Shown piece by piece: positions 25,249-36,908 of a stretch of 60,019 nucleotides of DNA; the first letter of the stretch is position 1; each line of letters starts with the position of its first letter. Location of the stretch: positions 1-60,019 of the forward strand of contig NZ_QPJL01000022.1 of NCBI RefSeq assembly GCF_003337565.1, given 5' to 3'. A program made the translations under genes and the position numbers. Under the pieces are notes generated by a model that was given only the letters and a program-made list of their open reading frames with translations, was not told where the DNA came from and did no database searches. Source of the stretch: Paracoccus lutimaris. Lineage in GTDB: Bacteria > Pseudomonadota > Alphaproteobacteria > Rhodobacterales > Rhodobacteraceae.

Positions 25249-25401
25249 ATGGCTTCGCATCACGAAATTTCCGAACACAAGCACGGCGAAATGGACATCC
25301 GCGCGCAGCAGGCGACATTCGCCGGCTTCGTCAAGGCCTCGGTCTGGGTGTGCTGCCTGGCAATCGCAGTGCTGGCATTCATGGCGCTGTCGAACAGCTG
25401 A
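25249..25401 (+). CDS. ctaH: aa3-type cytochrome c oxidase subunit IV
   Basis: A 50-residue protein, [18 protein letters not shown] then a single hydrophobic helix (about residues 26-48, [20 protein letters not shown]) and ending SNS. This matches the tiny subunit IV of the Paracoccus aa3 cytochrome c oxidase, which wraps around the catalytic core in the inner membrane and is dispensable for activity. CAGGACA lies just before the ATG. It is encoded away from the other oxidase genes, followed by a lipoprotein gene after 23 bases. The sequence strongly suggests Paracoccus or a close relative. Confidence 0.92.
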   Translation: MASHHEISEHKHGEMDIRAQQATFAGFVKASVWVCCLAIAVLAFMALSNS

Positions 25402-25424
25402 TCCCGACGGTCGGAGATTTCACG

Positions 25425-26069
25425 ATGCAAAGGCGCGCGTTTCTTGCGCTGGCGCTGCCCATGGCCCTTGCGGCCTGCGGCGCCGACAATATCTGGGCCA
25501 GTGACGAATCGCTGCGGCGCGCGGCCTATGTCTCGGACGAGCCGCCCTCGATCACGCTCTTGACCGTCATCGGCATCCCCAAGGGCGAAGGCGCGCATTC
25601 GGCGCTGATGATCAATGGCAGCCAGCGGATCATCTTTGATCCGGCGGGCAGCTGGAACCATCCCGCGATCCCCGAACGCCATGACGTGCTTTACGGGATC
25701 ACGCCGAATTTCAAGAATTTCTACATCGATTACCACGCCCGCCAGACCTACTGGGTGGCCGAGGACACCAAGCTTGTCCCGCGCGAGGTGGCCGATGCCG
25801 CGATCCGCGCCGCGCAGGCGCAGGGCGCTACCAACAAAAGCTTCTGCGCCGTCTCGACCGGGCAGGTGCTGCGCCGGATTCCGGGCTTTGAGGGCGCGCC
25901 CTCGGGCTTTTCGCCGCTGAAGCTGCGCGAATGGTTCGTGACCCTGCCCGGCGTCACCTCGCGCAAGCATCAGGATGGCGACCCGGCCAACAACCACAAC
26001 GTCCTGCTGCGCCAAAAGGATGGCGTGGTCGCCGGCTATACCGGCGGCCATCTTCAGCCGATCAGGTAA
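25425..26069 (+). CDS. Lipoprotein of unknown function
   Basis: A 214-residue protein with a lipoprotein signal: MQRRAFLALALPMALAAC, lipobox LAAC with the lipidated Cys at residue 18. The mature part contains NGSQRIIFDPAGSWNHP and SFCAVSTGQVLRRIPGF, plausibly a small alpha/beta domain conserved in Rhodobacterales. No catalytic signature stands out. Its 3' end overlaps the convergent azlD gene by 16 bases. Confidence 0.8.
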   Translation: MQRRAFLALALPMALAACGADNIWASDESLRRAAYVSDEPPSITLLTVIGIPKGEGAHSALMINGSQRIIFDPAGSWNHPAIPERHDVLYGITPNFKNFYIDYHARQTYWVAEDTKLVPREVADAAIRAAQAQGATNKSFCAVSTGQVLRRIPGFEGAPSGFSPLKLREWFVTLPGVTSRKHQDGDPANNHNVLLRQKDGVVAGYTGGHLQPIR

Positions 26070-26386
26070 AGCCCCAGATACAGCGCGGCCATCCCGGTCA
26101 GGATGGCCGCCAGCACATTGCGCGTGACCAGCCCCACCCCCATCGTGACCACCGCCGCGATCAGCCGCGCGGGATCGGGCGCCCCGCCCGTCGCGGCGGG
26201 CCATGCGACCAGCGGCGCGGCAATCGCCGGCAGCACCGCCACCGCCGTATAGCGCAGCAGGCGCTGCGCCCAGACCGGCATCGGGCGATTGCTAAACGCG
26301 CCCAGAAACGACCAGCGCAGACCATAGGTGCCAAGGCCCGACAGCAGGATGATCGCCCAGATCGTCAGGTCCGAATATCCGCTCAT
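26054..26386 (-). CDS. azlD: AzlD-type branched-chain amino acid exporter small subunit
   Basis: A 110-residue membrane protein with about four hydrophobic helices (starts MSGYSDLTIWAIILLSGLGT and contains LRYTAVAVLPAIAAPLV). AzlD pairs with AzlC to export branched-chain amino acids or their analogues across the inner membrane. Its ATG overlaps the azlC stop by ATGA, so the two are co-translated. Confidence 0.9.
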   Translation of the reverse strand: MSGYSDLTIWAIILLSGLGTYGLRWSFLGAFSNRPMPVWAQRLLRYTAVAVLPAIAAPLVAWPAATGGAPDPARLIAAVVTMGVGLVTRNVLAAILTGMAALYLGLYLIG

Positions 26387-27159
26387 GCGCGCACCCCCTG
26401 CCTGCGTTCCATCAGCACCTCGACCCATGCCCCGGTCGCCATCGCCAGCGGCGCCGCCACGAACAACCCCAGCCCCGAGGGCAGGAAAGAAAAGACCAGC
26501 GAGGCGATGATTGCCACCAGCGCCGCCGCGATATGCGCGGGCGTGCGCAGCATCGGCCCGATCATCGCCAGAAACGTGATCGGCAGGGCGAAATCCAGCG
26601 CCAGCCCCTCGGGGATGGTGCGGCCCAGCACGTGACCCAGCCCGCTGGCCACCACCCATGGCACGCAGCACGCGACCGAAGCACCCAGAAAATAGCCGAC
26701 GCGCTGCGGGATGCTCAGCCGCGGATGCTTTTCGTAATGCTGCACCGACAGGGCAAAGGTCTGGTCGATCAGCAGATAGGCGATCAGCCGCTTTTGCCCC
26801 GGCGTCGCGCCCCCCAGCCACGGCACCATGCTGGCCGAATACATCGCCATGCGCAGATTGACCGCGATGGCGGTGATGATGATGACCAGCACCGGCGCAT
26901 TGTCGGTCAGCAGCTGCACCGCCGTGAATTGCGACGCCCCGGCAAGGACCAGCGTCGAAAAGCCCAGCACCTCGACCAGACCCAGCCCGGCCTCGGCGGC
27001 GACGACGCCGAACAGCAGGCCAAAGGGCACCAGTACCAGCATGAAGGGCAGAGACTGCACCAGCCCGTGCCAGAAAGCCTGCCTCGGGCTGCGGTTCAGC
27101 GCGCGGATTTGCGCCGGGGTCAGATCGTCCCCGGATGGAATATCGGCGGTGGCGGGCAT
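26383..27159 (-). CDS. azlC: AzlC-type branched-chain amino acid exporter large subunit
   Basis: A 258-residue membrane protein of the AzlC family, with GLVQSLPFMLVLVPFGLLFG, LAGASQFTAVQLL and NLRMAMYSASMVPWL segments and about six to seven helices. It forms the transport core with AzlD. The ATG at 27159 starts just upstream of the conserved region; the frame extends to 27249 but the extra residues have no family match and no better ribosome site. Divergent from the GNAT gene. Confidence 0.88.
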   Translation of the reverse strand: MPATADIPSGDDLTPAQIRALNRSPRQAFWHGLVQSLPFMLVLVPFGLLFGVVAAEAGLGLVEVLGFSTLVLAGASQFTAVQLLTDNAPVLVIIITAIAVNLRMAMYSASMVPWLGGATPGQKRLIAYLLIDQTFALSVQHYEKHPRLSIPQRVGYFLGASVACCVPWVVASGLGHVLGRTIPEGLALDFALPITFLAMIGPMLRTPAHIAAALVAIIASLVFSFLPSGLGLFVAAPLAMATGAWVEVLMERRQGVRA

Positions 27160-27257
27160 GGTGAAAAGGACTCGTCTTGTCGCGAAAGCTTTGGGCAGAT
27201 AGGCCGAAAGCGCCCAGAGTGACAAGAACCCAAGGACAAGAAGGCCCAAGCCCGCCG

Positions 27258-27845
27258 ATGCCGCGCCCCCTGCCCCAGATCCGCATCCAGCACGGCCTGC
27301 CCGTTGAGCTGCGCACCGCCGCAGCCGCGCTCTATTGGCGGCATTTCGGCGCGCAACTGCTGCCGCTGCCGGCGCGGCACCGGCGCGGCATGGCGCTGGT
27401 CCGGGCGGCGCTCAGGGCCGATCACGCGCTGGTGGCGCTGTCGCCGCAGGGGCGGCTGATCGGCATTGCGGGCTTTCGCGATGCGCAGGGCGGGCTGCTG
27501 GCCACCGACCCGCACAGCTTTCGCGCCGTCTGGGGCGGGGCGCGGGGGCGGCTTTGCCATCTCAGCACCGGGCTTTACCGCGCCGGGCCGCAGACCGAGG
27601 ATCTGGTCATCGACGGCATCGCCATCCATCCGGGCTGGCGCCGGCAGGGCATCGCCCGGGCGCTGGTCAGGGCCGTCGCCGATCATGCCCGCGCCCGCGG
27701 CCATAACGCGTTGCGGGCCGAGGTCGCCGCCGGCAACCCCGAGGCGCTGGCGGCATGGCGGGCCATGGGGTTTTCGCGGCTGTCGCGGCACCGGCTGGGC
27801 TGGCCATGGTCGCGCCCGGCGCATGTGCTGCGCCTGACGCTTTAG
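27258..27845 (+). CDS. GNAT family N-acetyltransferase
   Basis: A 195-residue acetyltransferase. The C-terminal half carries the acetyl-CoA motif IDGIAIHPGWRRQGIARALVRAV (R-x-x-G-x-G/A pattern, near residue 120) and NPEALAAWRAMGFSR near 165. Substrate unknown; the N-terminal half with GMALVRAALRADHALVALSP resembles small-molecule acetyltransferases. Start chosen at 27258, upstream of the conserved region; upstream codons overlap the azlC leader. Confidence 0.85.
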   Translation: MPRPLPQIRIQHGLPVELRTAAAALYWRHFGAQLLPLPARHRRGMALVRAALRADHALVALSPQGRLIGIAGFRDAQGGLLATDPHSFRAVWGGARGRLCHLSTGLYRAGPQTEDLVIDGIAIHPGWRRQGIARALVRAVADHARARGHNALRAEVAAGNPEALAAWRAMGFSRLSRHRLGWPWSRPAHVLRLTL

Positions 27846-27854
27846 CCGATCCGC

Positions 27855-28802
27855 TCAGGTCGTGGCCGCCATCGAGCCGCGCCCCAGCATGCCGGTCGCC
27901 TGCGCCAGCAGTGTAAAGGCCCGGCCCGAGCGGGTCTCGGTCAGCACCGCCAGCACCTGCGGGTTTTCATCTTGCGCCTTGCGGCTCAGCAGGCGGTCGA
28001 AATGGCGCAGGAAGTGATGGGCGACATCGCGAAATACCTCGTCCCCGCGCAGCATCTGGCCGGCGGTCTCCAGCGCGTTTTCATCCTCGATCACTGCAAG
28101 CCCGGCCACGGCATCGCCGCGCGCCCCCTCGGCAAAGCGGCGCCACAGCATGGGATCGGTTTCGGGGATACGCAGTTCGTCCATATAGACACCCTGCCCG
28201 GCCAGCAGCGTGACCACGTCCTGCGCGGCGCGGATCAGCCGCGCCAGCCCCGGATCGGCCAGCGCCAGACGCAGGCAGCGAATCGCCTCGCGGTCATCGG
28301 GGCCATCGGGAAAGTTCAGGGCAAAGAACAGCTCGGGCGCGGTCAGTTCGGTCGCAGCGGGCGAATCAAGCTGCAACGAGGCCTGACGCCCATCCCCGGA
28401 CGGACGGGCCGCGGGGGCCGGCGCCGGACGTGGCGGCGCGGGGGTCGGGCGGGGGATGCGCGCCTCGGGCTGCGGGGGCGCGACCGGGCGGGCCATGCCG
28501 CCGTCGCCGCCATCCGCCTGATCCTGCATGTTCTCAAGCAGGGCGCGCAGCTCCTGCGCCTCTTCGCGCAGCAGGGACAGGCTGCGGGCCGACCAGACCG
28601 CCAGCCAGATCAGCGCCAGCGGCAGCACCAGCCCGGTGAGCCAGATCAGCGTTGATCCGCCCTCGGCCCCGTCATCCGGGGCCAGCGCCGCAAACAGCGC
28701 CGCCAGCGCCAGCCACGCCGCGCTGGCACCGGCGCCGACCAGCAACAGCCGGTTGCGCTGCTGTTCGGCGGCCAGCCGCTGCAGGGCGTCGCGCGCGCTC
28801 AT
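27855..28802 (-). CDS. Membrane-anchored protein of unknown function
   Basis: A 315-residue protein: two membrane helices (about residues 19-41 and 51-73), a short coiled coil (SLLREEAQELRALLENMQ), a Pro/Ala-rich linker (about 105-135) and a helical cytoplasmic C-terminal domain (about 150-315). Looks like a conserved Rhodobacteraceae hypothetical protein; no domain recognised. It lies 21 bases downstream of greA on the same strand and is probably co-transcribed with it. Confidence 0.75.
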   Translation of the reverse strand: MSARDALQRLAAEQQRNRLLLVGAGASAAWLALAALFAALAPDDGAEGGSTLIWLTGLVLPLALIWLAVWSARSLSLLREEAQELRALLENMQDQADGGDGGMARPVAPPQPEARIPRPTPAPPRPAPAPAARPSGDGRQASLQLDSPAATELTAPELFFALNFPDGPDDREAIRCLRLALADPGLARLIRAAQDVVTLLAGQGVYMDELRIPETDPMLWRRFAEGARGDAVAGLAVIEDENALETAGQMLRGDEVFRDVAHHFLRHFDRLLSRKAQDENPQVLAVLTETRSGRAFTLLAQATGMLGRGSMAATT

Positions 28803-28823
28803 CCCAGGCGCCCCGCCTGCGGG

Positions 28824-29294
28824 TCAGAGATAGCGGATATTGAGGATTTCATAGGATTTTCCGCCGCCGGGGGTCACCACCTCGACGCTGTCCCCCTCGT
28901 CCTTGCCGATCAGTGCGCGCGCCAAGGGCGAGCGCATGTTCAAAAGACCGCGCTCCAGATCGGCCTCGGCCTCGCCGACGATCTGATAGGTGCGCTCTTC
29001 CTCGGTGTCCTCGTCCAGAAGGGTGACGGTGGCGCCGAACTTGACCGAGCCGCTCAGCTTCGAGGTATCGATCACCTCGGCGCGCGAGATCAGGCCTTCA
29101 AGTTCCTTGATGCGGCCTTCGACAAAGCTCTGCTTTTCGCGCGCGGCGTGATATTCGGCATTTTCCGACAGGTCACCATGTTCGCGCGCCTCGGCGATGG
29201 CGCGGATGACGGCGGGCCGCTCGACCGAGCGGAGCTGGCGCAGTTCCTCGTCCAGCTGGTCATAGCCCGCGCGGGTCATCGGTATCTTTTCCAT
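28824..29294 (-). CDS. greA: Transcript cleavage factor GreA
   Basis: A 156-residue factor that inserts its coiled coil into the RNA polymerase secondary channel to rescue backtracked complexes. N-terminal coiled coil [20 protein letters not shown] with the catalytic acidic tip in [17 protein letters not shown], and a C-terminal FKBP-like domain with [18 protein letters not shown]. The ATG at 29294 gives normal family length; the much longer open frame upstream is leader sequence. A hairpin with a downstream T-run lies in the leader (29367-29393). Confidence 0.95.
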   Translation of the reverse strand: MEKIPMTRAGYDQLDEELRQLRSVERPAVIRAIAEAREHGDLSENAEYHAAREKQSFVEGRIKELEGLISRAEVIDTSKLSGSVKFGATVTLLDEDTEEERTYQIVGEAEADLERGLLNMRSPLARALIGKDEGDSVEVVTPGGGKSYEILNIRYL

Positions 29295-29366
29295 TCCAGT
29301 CCTTCCGATCGCATCATATCGCCACGGCGCGACCTGCGCCGGTTCAACAGACAAAAAATTTGCCGA

Positions 29367-29393
29367 ACGCCCCCAGCCTTGGGCCGGGGGCGT
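29367..29393 (-). promoter_or_regulatory. Hairpin in the greA leader, possible attenuator
   Basis: ACGCCCCC and GGGGGCGT form a perfect 8-base stem around an 11-base loop. On the minus strand it is followed after a few bases by a run of six T (AAATTTTTT), about 70 bases before the greA ATG. In E. coli a leader terminator before greA releases a short RNA (GraL); a similar arrangement here is inference. The T-run is offset from the stem, which weakens a terminator reading. Confidence 0.4.
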
Positions 29394-29436
29394 CCAGTAA
29401 ATCGTCGGAAGGCAGCTTGGCCGGTTCCGTGAGCTG

Positions 29437-29470
29437 TTGCAAGACCCGGTGAAACCGATTTGCAAGACCC
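29437..29470 (+). repeat. 11-base direct repeats in the greA/ETF-QO intergenic region
   Basis: TTGCAAGACCC occurs at 29437-29447 and 29460-29470, 23 bases apart, about two turns of the helix. They sit in the 299-base divergent space between greA and the ETF-ubiquinone oxidoreductase gene and could be tandem regulator-binding sites. Confidence 0.45.
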
Positions 29471-29593
29471 CGCCAATCGCGTGAATGACGCCACAAGAAG
29501 CACGATTGTTCGCTGCGTTCCGATTGCCCGAAAGAATATTACGCGCTAGGTGTTTGCCCCAGATCACGAGCCAGGGGAATTGGGGGCCGAGCC

Positions 29594-31240
<1,647 letters not shown>

Positions 31241-31334
31241 TCCAAAGCGGGTACGCCGCGCCGGACGCGGCGTTGCCCTGCGCCGCGACGGCGGCTAGGG
31301 TCGCGGCGGGATTGCCAAGAACTGGGCCAGAGCC

Positions 31335-33272
31335 GTGACGAAAAGACTGTTTCCATTGGCGCTGATCGCGCTGACCGCCGCACCGCTTTCACTGGCCGCG
31401 CCGCAGGGCCGGGCCGAGGCCTTGCCGCGTCTTGCGCAAGCGCAAAACCCGGCGACACCCGACAGCCAGCGCCCCGTGCATCGCCCCAATGTCCCCGGCA
31501 ATGATGCTCCGGCCGCTGAAGGCCAACCCTCGGCGGATCAACCGCAAAAGGATCAAGCCGCCAAACCTCCGGCGCCTGATATCCACGGTCTGGCCGGCCC
31601 CTATCTCGCGGCCCGCATGGCCGCGATCCAGAATGATTTCCGCACCGCAGGTGACTATTCGCTGCGCGCGCTGGCCCAGGACGACACCGACCCCTTCCTG
31701 CAAGACAGCGCGCTGGTCGCCCTGATCGCCGCCGGCGACATGGAGCGCGCGACCGCTCTTGCCGGCACCATGGCCCATCAGGGCCGCCCGACCGAACTGG
31801 GGCGACTGGTGCGCCGCAGCGAACTGGCCCGGGCCGAGCGCTGGGACGAGGTGATCGCCGATATCGACGCCGCCCCCGCCGCCTCGGATGACGGCGACGC
31901 GACGGGTGGCAGCGCGCTGATCGACGGCATGATCCGCGCCTGGGCGCTGCTGGGCGCCGGCCGCGCCAGCGAGTCGCTGTCGGCCTTCAAGGAACTGGCC
32001 AAGACCCGTGGCGCCGCGCCGATGGTGAATTACCATCTGGCGCTGGCCAAGGCCAAGGTCGGCGATTTCGAAGGCGCCGAGGAATTGCTGGCCGATCCGG
32101 CGACCGGCAGCCATATCCTGGGCGTCATCGCCCGCGCGCAGGTGCTGTCGCAGCTGGAACGCAACCGCGACGCCATCGCCATGCTTGATGCCACGCAGGG
32201 TCTTGACGAAGAGCCACACCTGATCGCACTGCGCGACCGCATGGAAAAAGGCGAGACGCTGCCCTTTGACATCATCAAGACCCCCGCCGACGGTATGGCG
32301 CAGGTCTTTCTGACCTTTGGCTCGGTGCTGGCAGGCAGCGAGGAACCCGACCCGCTGGCGCTGATCCATGCCCGGCTGGCCGAATACCTGTCGCCGCAAC
32401 TGGGCGAGGCGCGGCTGCTGGCCGCCCAGATCCTGCAAGGCTTCGGCGAATTCGATCTGGCCGAGCAGGAATTCGAGGCGCTGCGCGATCTGGGCGACAT
32501 GCGCCCGGTGGCCGAACTGACCCGCATCGACGCGCTGGCCCGCGCCGACCGGCTGGATGATGCCGAAAAGGCGGCGCTGACACTGACCGCCGCCCATCCC
32601 GAACTTGCGCCGGGCTGGATCGCGCTTGGCGACCTGCTGCGCCAGCAGGACAAGTTCGCGCAGGCGGTGCCCGCCTATGACAAGGCGCTCAGCCTGATCG
32701 GCGACGCCTCGCCCGAGGCGCGCTGGTTCCCGCTTTACGCGCGCGGCATCGCGCTGGAACGCGCCGGCCAGTTCAAAAAGGCCGAAGCCGATTTCCGCGC
32801 GGCGCTGAAGATCCGCCCCGATTCCGCGCAGGTGCTGAACTATCTGGGCTACAGCCTCGTGGACCGGAACGAAAACCTCGACGAGGCGCTGAAGCTGATC
32901 CAGCGCGCGGTCGAGCTGCGCCCCGATGACGGCTATATCCTCGATTCGCTGGCATGGGCCTATTACCGGCTTGGCCGCTATGACGAGGCCGTGGCGCCGA
33001 TGGAACGCGCCGTGGCCGCCATGGCGAGCGATTCACTGGTCAATGACCATATGGGCGACATCTACTGGATGGCCGGCCGCAAGCGCGAGGCGGAGATCCA
33101 GTGGCACCGCGCCCAGTCGCTGAAACCCCAGACCGAGGCCGAGGCGCATCGCATCCGCGCCAAGCTGGACCGGGGCCTCGACGCGGTTCTGGCCGAGGAA
33201 AAAGCCAATGGCGGCAAACTGCCGCCGCCGCCGCCCGCGCCCGAACCGGCGCAGGACGAGGCCGCCGACTGA
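31335..33272 (+). CDS. Exported tetratricopeptide-repeat protein
   Basis: A 645-residue protein with signal peptide [21 protein letters not shown] (GTG start), a Pro/Gln-rich segment (about 38-85), then TPR helices throughout; clear repeats are [60 protein letters not shown] and [18 protein letters not shown]. Ends in a Pro-rich tail. TPR proteins are scaffolds for protein assemblies, here in the periplasm or outer membrane. The same gene commonly precedes ispE in Rhodobacterales; the stop lies four bases before the ispE start. Confidence 0.88.
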   Translation: MTKRLFPLALIALTAAPLSLAAPQGRAEALPRLAQAQNPATPDSQRPVHRPNVPGNDAPAAEGQPSADQPQKDQAAKPPAPDIHGLAGPYLAARMAAIQNDFRTAGDYSLRALAQDDTDPFLQDSALVALIAAGDMERATALAGTMAHQGRPTELGRLVRRSELARAERWDEVIADIDAAPAASDDGDATGGSALIDGMIRAWALLGAGRASESLSAFKELAKTRGAAPMVNYHLALAKAKVGDFEGAEELLADPATGSHILGVIARAQVLSQLERNRDAIAMLDATQGLDEEPHLIALRDRMEKGETLPFDIIKTPADGMAQVFLTFGSVLAGSEEPDPLALIHARLAEYLSPQLGEARLLAAQILQGFGEFDLAEQEFEALRDLGDMRPVAELTRIDALARADRLDDAEKAALTLTAAHPELAPGWIALGDLLRQQDKFAQAVPAYDKALSLIGDASPEARWFPLYARGIALERAGQFKKAEADFRAALKIRPDSAQVLNYLGYSLVDRNENLDEALKLIQRAVELRPDDGYILDSLAWAYYRLGRYDEAVAPMERAVAAMASDSLVNDHMGDIYWMAGRKREAEIQWHRAQSLKPQTEAEAHRIRAKLDRGLDAVLAEEKANGGKLPPPPPAPEPAQDEAAD

Positions 33273-33276
33273 TCCC

Positions 33277-34098
33277 ATGACCCAGATCCGGCGCGAGGCG
33301 GCCCCCGCCAAGCTGAACCTGACGCTGCATGTCACCGGCCGCCGCAGTGACGGCTATCACCTGCTGGATTCGCTGGTGGTGTTCTGCCAGATCGGCGATG
33401 TGGTGACGCTGACGGATGGCCCGCTGTCGCTGACCGTGACCGGCCCCTTTGCCACGGGCCTCGCGGCCGAAGCGGACAATCTGTGTCTGCGCGCCGCCCG
33501 CTTCGCCGGGCGCGAGGTGGCGATCACGCTGGAAAAGAACCTGCCCGTGGCCTCGGGGATCGGCGGCGGCTCGGCCGATGCGGCGGCGGTGCTGCGCGCC
33601 CTCGGCACCAGCCCCGCCGGAACCCAGAGCCTCGGCGCCGATGTGCCGGTCTGCATGGCCGGCCTGCCCACACGGATGCGCGGTCTGGGCGAGATCCTCG
33701 ACCCGCTGCCCGCCCTGCCGCCCTTGCATCTGGTGCTGGTCAATCCGGGGCGCGGCCTCTCGACGCCGGCGGTCTTCAACGCCCTGCCCCGGCGCGAGAA
33801 CCCGCCCATGCCCGATACCCTGCCCGATTTCCCGGACGCGGATGCGCTGATCGGTTTCCTGCGCGATTGCCGCAACGATCTCGAGGCCCCGGCGATCAGC
33901 CTGATGCCGGAAATCGCCACCTGCCTTGCGGCGCTGAATGACGCGGGGGCACGGCTTACGCGCATGTCCGGTTCGGGTGCGACCTGTTTCGGCCTTTTTC
34001 CCGATGCGGCCCGCGCGCAGGCCGCGCGGACTGCCATCGCCCGCGCCCATCCGTCATGGTGGATCGCCGCATCTGGACTTGCGCCCGCAAAGGGCTAA
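33277..34098 (+). CDS. ispE: 4-diphosphocytidyl-2-C-methyl-D-erythritol kinase
   Basis: A 273-residue GHMP kinase that phosphorylates CDP-methylerythritol in the MEP isoprenoid pathway. N-terminal [20 protein letters not shown] provides the substrate Lys and Asp region; the ATP loop is [17 protein letters not shown] near residue 90; the third motif is [12 protein letters not shown] near 230. The ATG at 33277 is placed by the start of homology; it follows the TPR gene by four bases. dxs and ispA of the same pathway are also in this window. Confidence 0.95.
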   Translation: MTQIRREAAPAKLNLTLHVTGRRSDGYHLLDSLVVFCQIGDVVTLTDGPLSLTVTGPFATGLAAEADNLCLRAARFAGREVAITLEKNLPVASGIGGGSADAAAVLRALGTSPAGTQSLGADVPVCMAGLPTRMRGLGEILDPLPALPPLHLVLVNPGRGLSTPAVFNALPRRENPPMPDTLPDFPDADALIGFLRDCRNDLEAPAISLMPEIATCLAALNDAGARLTRMSGSGATCFGLFPDAARAQAARTAIARAHPSWWIAASGLAPAKG

Positions 34099-34122
34099 CC
34101 TGCGGGCAAACAAGGGGGAAGC

Positions 34123-34869
34123 ATGCAGCGTCTTGGCGTCAATATCGATCACGTGGCCACCATCCGCAACGCGCGCGGCACGCCTTGGCCCGACCCGGTG
34201 CGCGCCGCCCAACTGGCCGAAGAGGCCGGCGCCAATGGCATCACCGCCCATCTGCGCGAGGATCGCCGCCATATCTCGGACCGCGACATCGACCGCCTGA
34301 TGGCAACACTGCGCCTGCCCCTGAATTTCGAGATGGCGGCAACCGTGGAAATGCAGGCCATCGCGCTGAACCACCGCCCGCATGCCGTCTGCGTCGTCCC
34401 CGAAAAACGCGAGGAACGCACGACCGAAGGCGGCCTCGACGTCGCCGGACAAGAAGCCTATCTCGCCGACTTCATCGCCCCCCTGCGCGAGGCGGGCTGC
34501 CGGGTCTCGACGTTCATCGGCCATGAGCCGGCGCAGATCCAAGCCTCGGCCCGGATCGGCGCGGCGGTCGTCGAACTGCATACCGGCGCCTATTGCGACT
34601 TCGACACCGAAGGCCGCATCGCGGAACGGGACGCCGAACTCGCAGCCCTGCAAAAAGGCGCGGCCTTCGCCGCCAGCCTCGGCCTCGAGGTGCATGCCGG
34701 CCACGGGCTGACCTTCGACACGGTCGGCCCCATCGCCGCCATCCCGCAGGTCATGGAACTGAATATCGGCCATTTCCTGATCGCCGAATCCGTCTTCATC
34801 GGCCTCGACGGTGCCATCCGGGAAATGCGCCGTCGCATGGACGCGGCGCGTGCAGGTTCTTCTTCATGA
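34123..34869 (+). CDS. pdxJ: Pyridoxine 5'-phosphate synthase
   Basis: A 248-residue TIM-barrel enzyme that condenses 1-deoxyxylulose 5-phosphate with 3-amino-2-oxopropyl phosphate to make pyridoxine 5'-phosphate. Motifs: [17 protein letters not shown] at the N-terminus, [46 protein letters not shown] and [20 protein letters not shown] lies before the ATG. The substrate DXP also feeds the MEP pathway (dxs and ispE in this window). It starts the pdxJ-acpS-lepB-rnc-era series. Confidence 0.96.
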   Translation: MQRLGVNIDHVATIRNARGTPWPDPVRAAQLAEEAGANGITAHLREDRRHISDRDIDRLMATLRLPLNFEMAATVEMQAIALNHRPHAVCVVPEKREERTTEGGLDVAGQEAYLADFIAPLREAGCRVSTFIGHEPAQIQASARIGAAVVELHTGAYCDFDTEGRIAERDAELAALQKGAAFAASLGLEVHAGHGLTFDTVGPIAAIPQVMELNIGHFLIAESVFIGLDGAIREMRRRMDAARAGSSS

Positions 34870-34900
34870 AAATATCCAAAAACCCAACCGGGCCACGGGC

Positions 34901-35323
34901 ATGATCCTCGGCATCGGCACGGACCTGTGCAATATCGACCGCATCAGCGGCGTTCTGGCGCGCCATGGCGACCGCTTTCGCAACCGGGTCTTCACCGAAA
35001 CCGAACTGACCAAGGCCGCACGCCGCAAGGACGAGGCAGGGACGCTTGCGAAACGCTGGGCCGCCAAGGAGGCCTGCTCGAAAGCCCTTGGCACCGGCCT
35101 TGCCATGGGCATCAGCTGGAAGGATATGGCGGTCCGGAACCTGCCCAGCGGCCAGCCCAGCATGACCCTGACCGGCTGGGCGGCCGAGCGGCTGGCGGCG
35201 ATGACGCCCCCCGGCCACAGCGCCCATATCCATGTCACGCTGACCGACGATCACCCCTGGGCGCAGGCCTTTGTGATCATCGAGGCGCTTCCCGACGTCG
35301 TGAAAGCCCCTGCGGGCGCTTGA
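34901..35323 (+). CDS. acpS: Holo-[acyl-carrier-protein] synthase
   Basis: A 140-residue enzyme that transfers 4'-phosphopantetheine from CoA to acyl carrier protein. Key residues are in [15 protein letters not shown] (Mg-binding Asp8) and [18 protein letters not shown] (Glu of the WAAKEA motif). The start is set by the MILGIGTDL motif, 31 bases after pdxJ; the frame is open upstream through the end of pdxJ but without homology. Placement between pdxJ and lepB is the standard alphaproteobacterial order. Confidence 0.95.
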   Translation: MILGIGTDLCNIDRISGVLARHGDRFRNRVFTETELTKAARRKDEAGTLAKRWAAKEACSKALGTGLAMGISWKDMAVRNLPSGQPSMTLTGWAAERLAAMTPPGHSAHIHVTLTDDHPWAQAFVIIEALPDVVKAPAGA

Positions 35324-35380
35324 CTTTCGGGCAATGCGCGGATCATGAACGCGCGACTTCCGCATGAGGGGACGGCATAC

Positions 35381-36172
35381 ATGGCCAACAGCGACGCCCG
35401 CAAGGATGGCGGCATCTGGGAAACGATCAAGACCATCTTCTGGGCGCTGGTGATCGCAGGCGTCTTTCGCACGCTGTTCTTCCAGCCTTTCTGGATTCCC
35501 TCGGGCAGCATGAAGGACACGCTGCTGATCGGCGACTTTCTGTTCGTGAACAAGATGGCCTACGGCTATTCGCGTGTCTCCTGCCCGTTCGAGATGTGCC
35601 CGATCTCGGGCCGCATCCTGGGATCGGAACCGCAGCGCGGCGATGTCGTCGTTTTCCGCCACCCGACCCGGGGCGATGATTTCATCAAGCGCGTCATCGG
35701 CCTGCCCGGCGACCGCGTGCAGATGAAGGACGGCATCCTGTGGCTGAACGGCCAGGAGGTTCCCCAGACCCCCGCCGGCACCTTCACCGAGGTGAACGAG
35801 CCGCAAGGCCCGCAGCAAAGCCTGCCCAAATGCGCCAATGAGCCGGTGATCGAGGGCGGTCCCTGCGAAAAACCCCGCTATACCGAGGCCCTGCCGGGCG
35901 GCCCCAGCCATGATGTGCTGAACATCTTCGACAACGGCCCCGGCGACAACACCGCCGAATTCACCGTGCCCGAGGGAAATTACTTCTTCATGGGTGACAA
36001 CCGCGACAATTCGGGCGACTCGCGCTGGCCGGCGGCCACGGGCGGCGTCGGCATGGTGCCGGCCGAATACCTGATCGGGCGCGCCGACCGGATCATGTTC
36101 TCCTCGGCCGGGAAATCGCTGCTGTATTTCTGGACATGGCGCGGTGACCGCTTCTTCAAGGCGGTCGAGTAA
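35381..36172 (+). CDS. lepB: Signal peptidase I
   Basis: A 263-residue membrane serine protease that removes signal peptides. One N-terminal helix (about residues 15-32) is followed by [17 protein letters not shown] with the nucleophile Ser, and [19 protein letters not shown] with the general-base Lys; [13 protein letters not shown] is the box E motif. Start at 35381 rather than 35345 because GAGGGG lies nine bases upstream and the N-terminus then leads straight into the helix. Co-linear with acpS and rnc. Confidence 0.95.
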   Translation: MANSDARKDGGIWETIKTIFWALVIAGVFRTLFFQPFWIPSGSMKDTLLIGDFLFVNKMAYGYSRVSCPFEMCPISGRILGSEPQRGDVVVFRHPTRGDDFIKRVIGLPGDRVQMKDGILWLNGQEVPQTPAGTFTEVNEPQGPQQSLPKCANEPVIEGGPCEKPRYTEALPGGPSHDVLNIFDNGPGDNTAEFTVPEGNYFFMGDNRDNSGDSRWPAATGGVGMVPAEYLIGRADRIMFSSAGKSLLYFWTWRGDRFFKAVE

Positions 36173-36218
36173 AAGGAGAAATTGCCGCGATGCCCCGCAT
36201 CGTGGCAAGATCACGGGC

Positions 36219-36908
36219 ATGAAGATTTCCGCCGAACTGCGCGCCTTCTCGGAACGTCTGGGGTACGAATTTTCGCGCCCCGAATTGCTGCAGCGCGCGC
36301 TGACCCATGGCTCGATCTCGACCGCGACGCGGCCCGACAACCAGCGGCTGGAGTTTCTGGGCGACCGGGTGCTGGGCCTGACCATCGCCGAGGCGCTGTT
36401 CAAGACCGACCGCGCCGCCACCGAAGGCCAGCTTGCCCCGCGCTATAACGCGCTGGTCAAGGGCGAGACCTGCGCCGCCATCGCCCGCGAGATCGGGCTG
36501 GGCGATGTGCTGAAACTGGGCCGTTCGGAAATGCTGTCGGGCGGCCGCCGCAAGGAGGCGCTGCTGGCCGACGCCATGGAAGCGGTGCTGGCGGCGATCT
36601 ATCTGGATGCCGGGCTCGAAGCCGCGCGCGGCGTCATCCTGCGGCTTTGGGCCGACCGGCTGAAGAATGTCGACGACGACGCCCGCGACGCCAAGACCGC
36701 GCTTCAGGAATGGGCGCAGGCGCAGGGCATGCAGCCGCCGCGCTATGTCCAGATCGCCCGCAACGGCCCCGACCACGCCCCCGAATTCGAAATCGCCGTC
36801 CGTCTGGACGATGGCCGCGAGGCCATGGCCCGGGGCACCGGCACCAAACGCAGCATCGAACAGGCGGCGGCGCAGGCCCTGCTTGACCAGATCGAAGGAT
36901 CGACATGA
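36219..36908 (+). CDS. rnc: Ribonuclease III
   Basis: A 229-residue double-strand RNA endonuclease for rRNA and mRNA processing. The catalytic signature is [19 protein letters not shown] (residues 43-61), with the distal metal ligands in [18 protein letters not shown]; the C-terminal dsRNA-binding domain runs from about 155 ([14 protein letters not shown]) to [19 protein letters not shown]. Its stop overlaps the era start by ATGA, the conserved rnc-era coupling. Confidence 0.96.
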   Translation: MKISAELRAFSERLGYEFSRPELLQRALTHGSISTATRPDNQRLEFLGDRVLGLTIAEALFKTDRAATEGQLAPRYNALVKGETCAAIAREIGLGDVLKLGRSEMLSGGRRKEALLADAMEAVLAAIYLDAGLEAARGVILRLWADRLKNVDDDARDAKTALQEWAQAQGMQPPRYVQIARNGPDHAPEFEIAVRLDDGREAMARGTGTKRSIEQAAAQALLDQIEGST

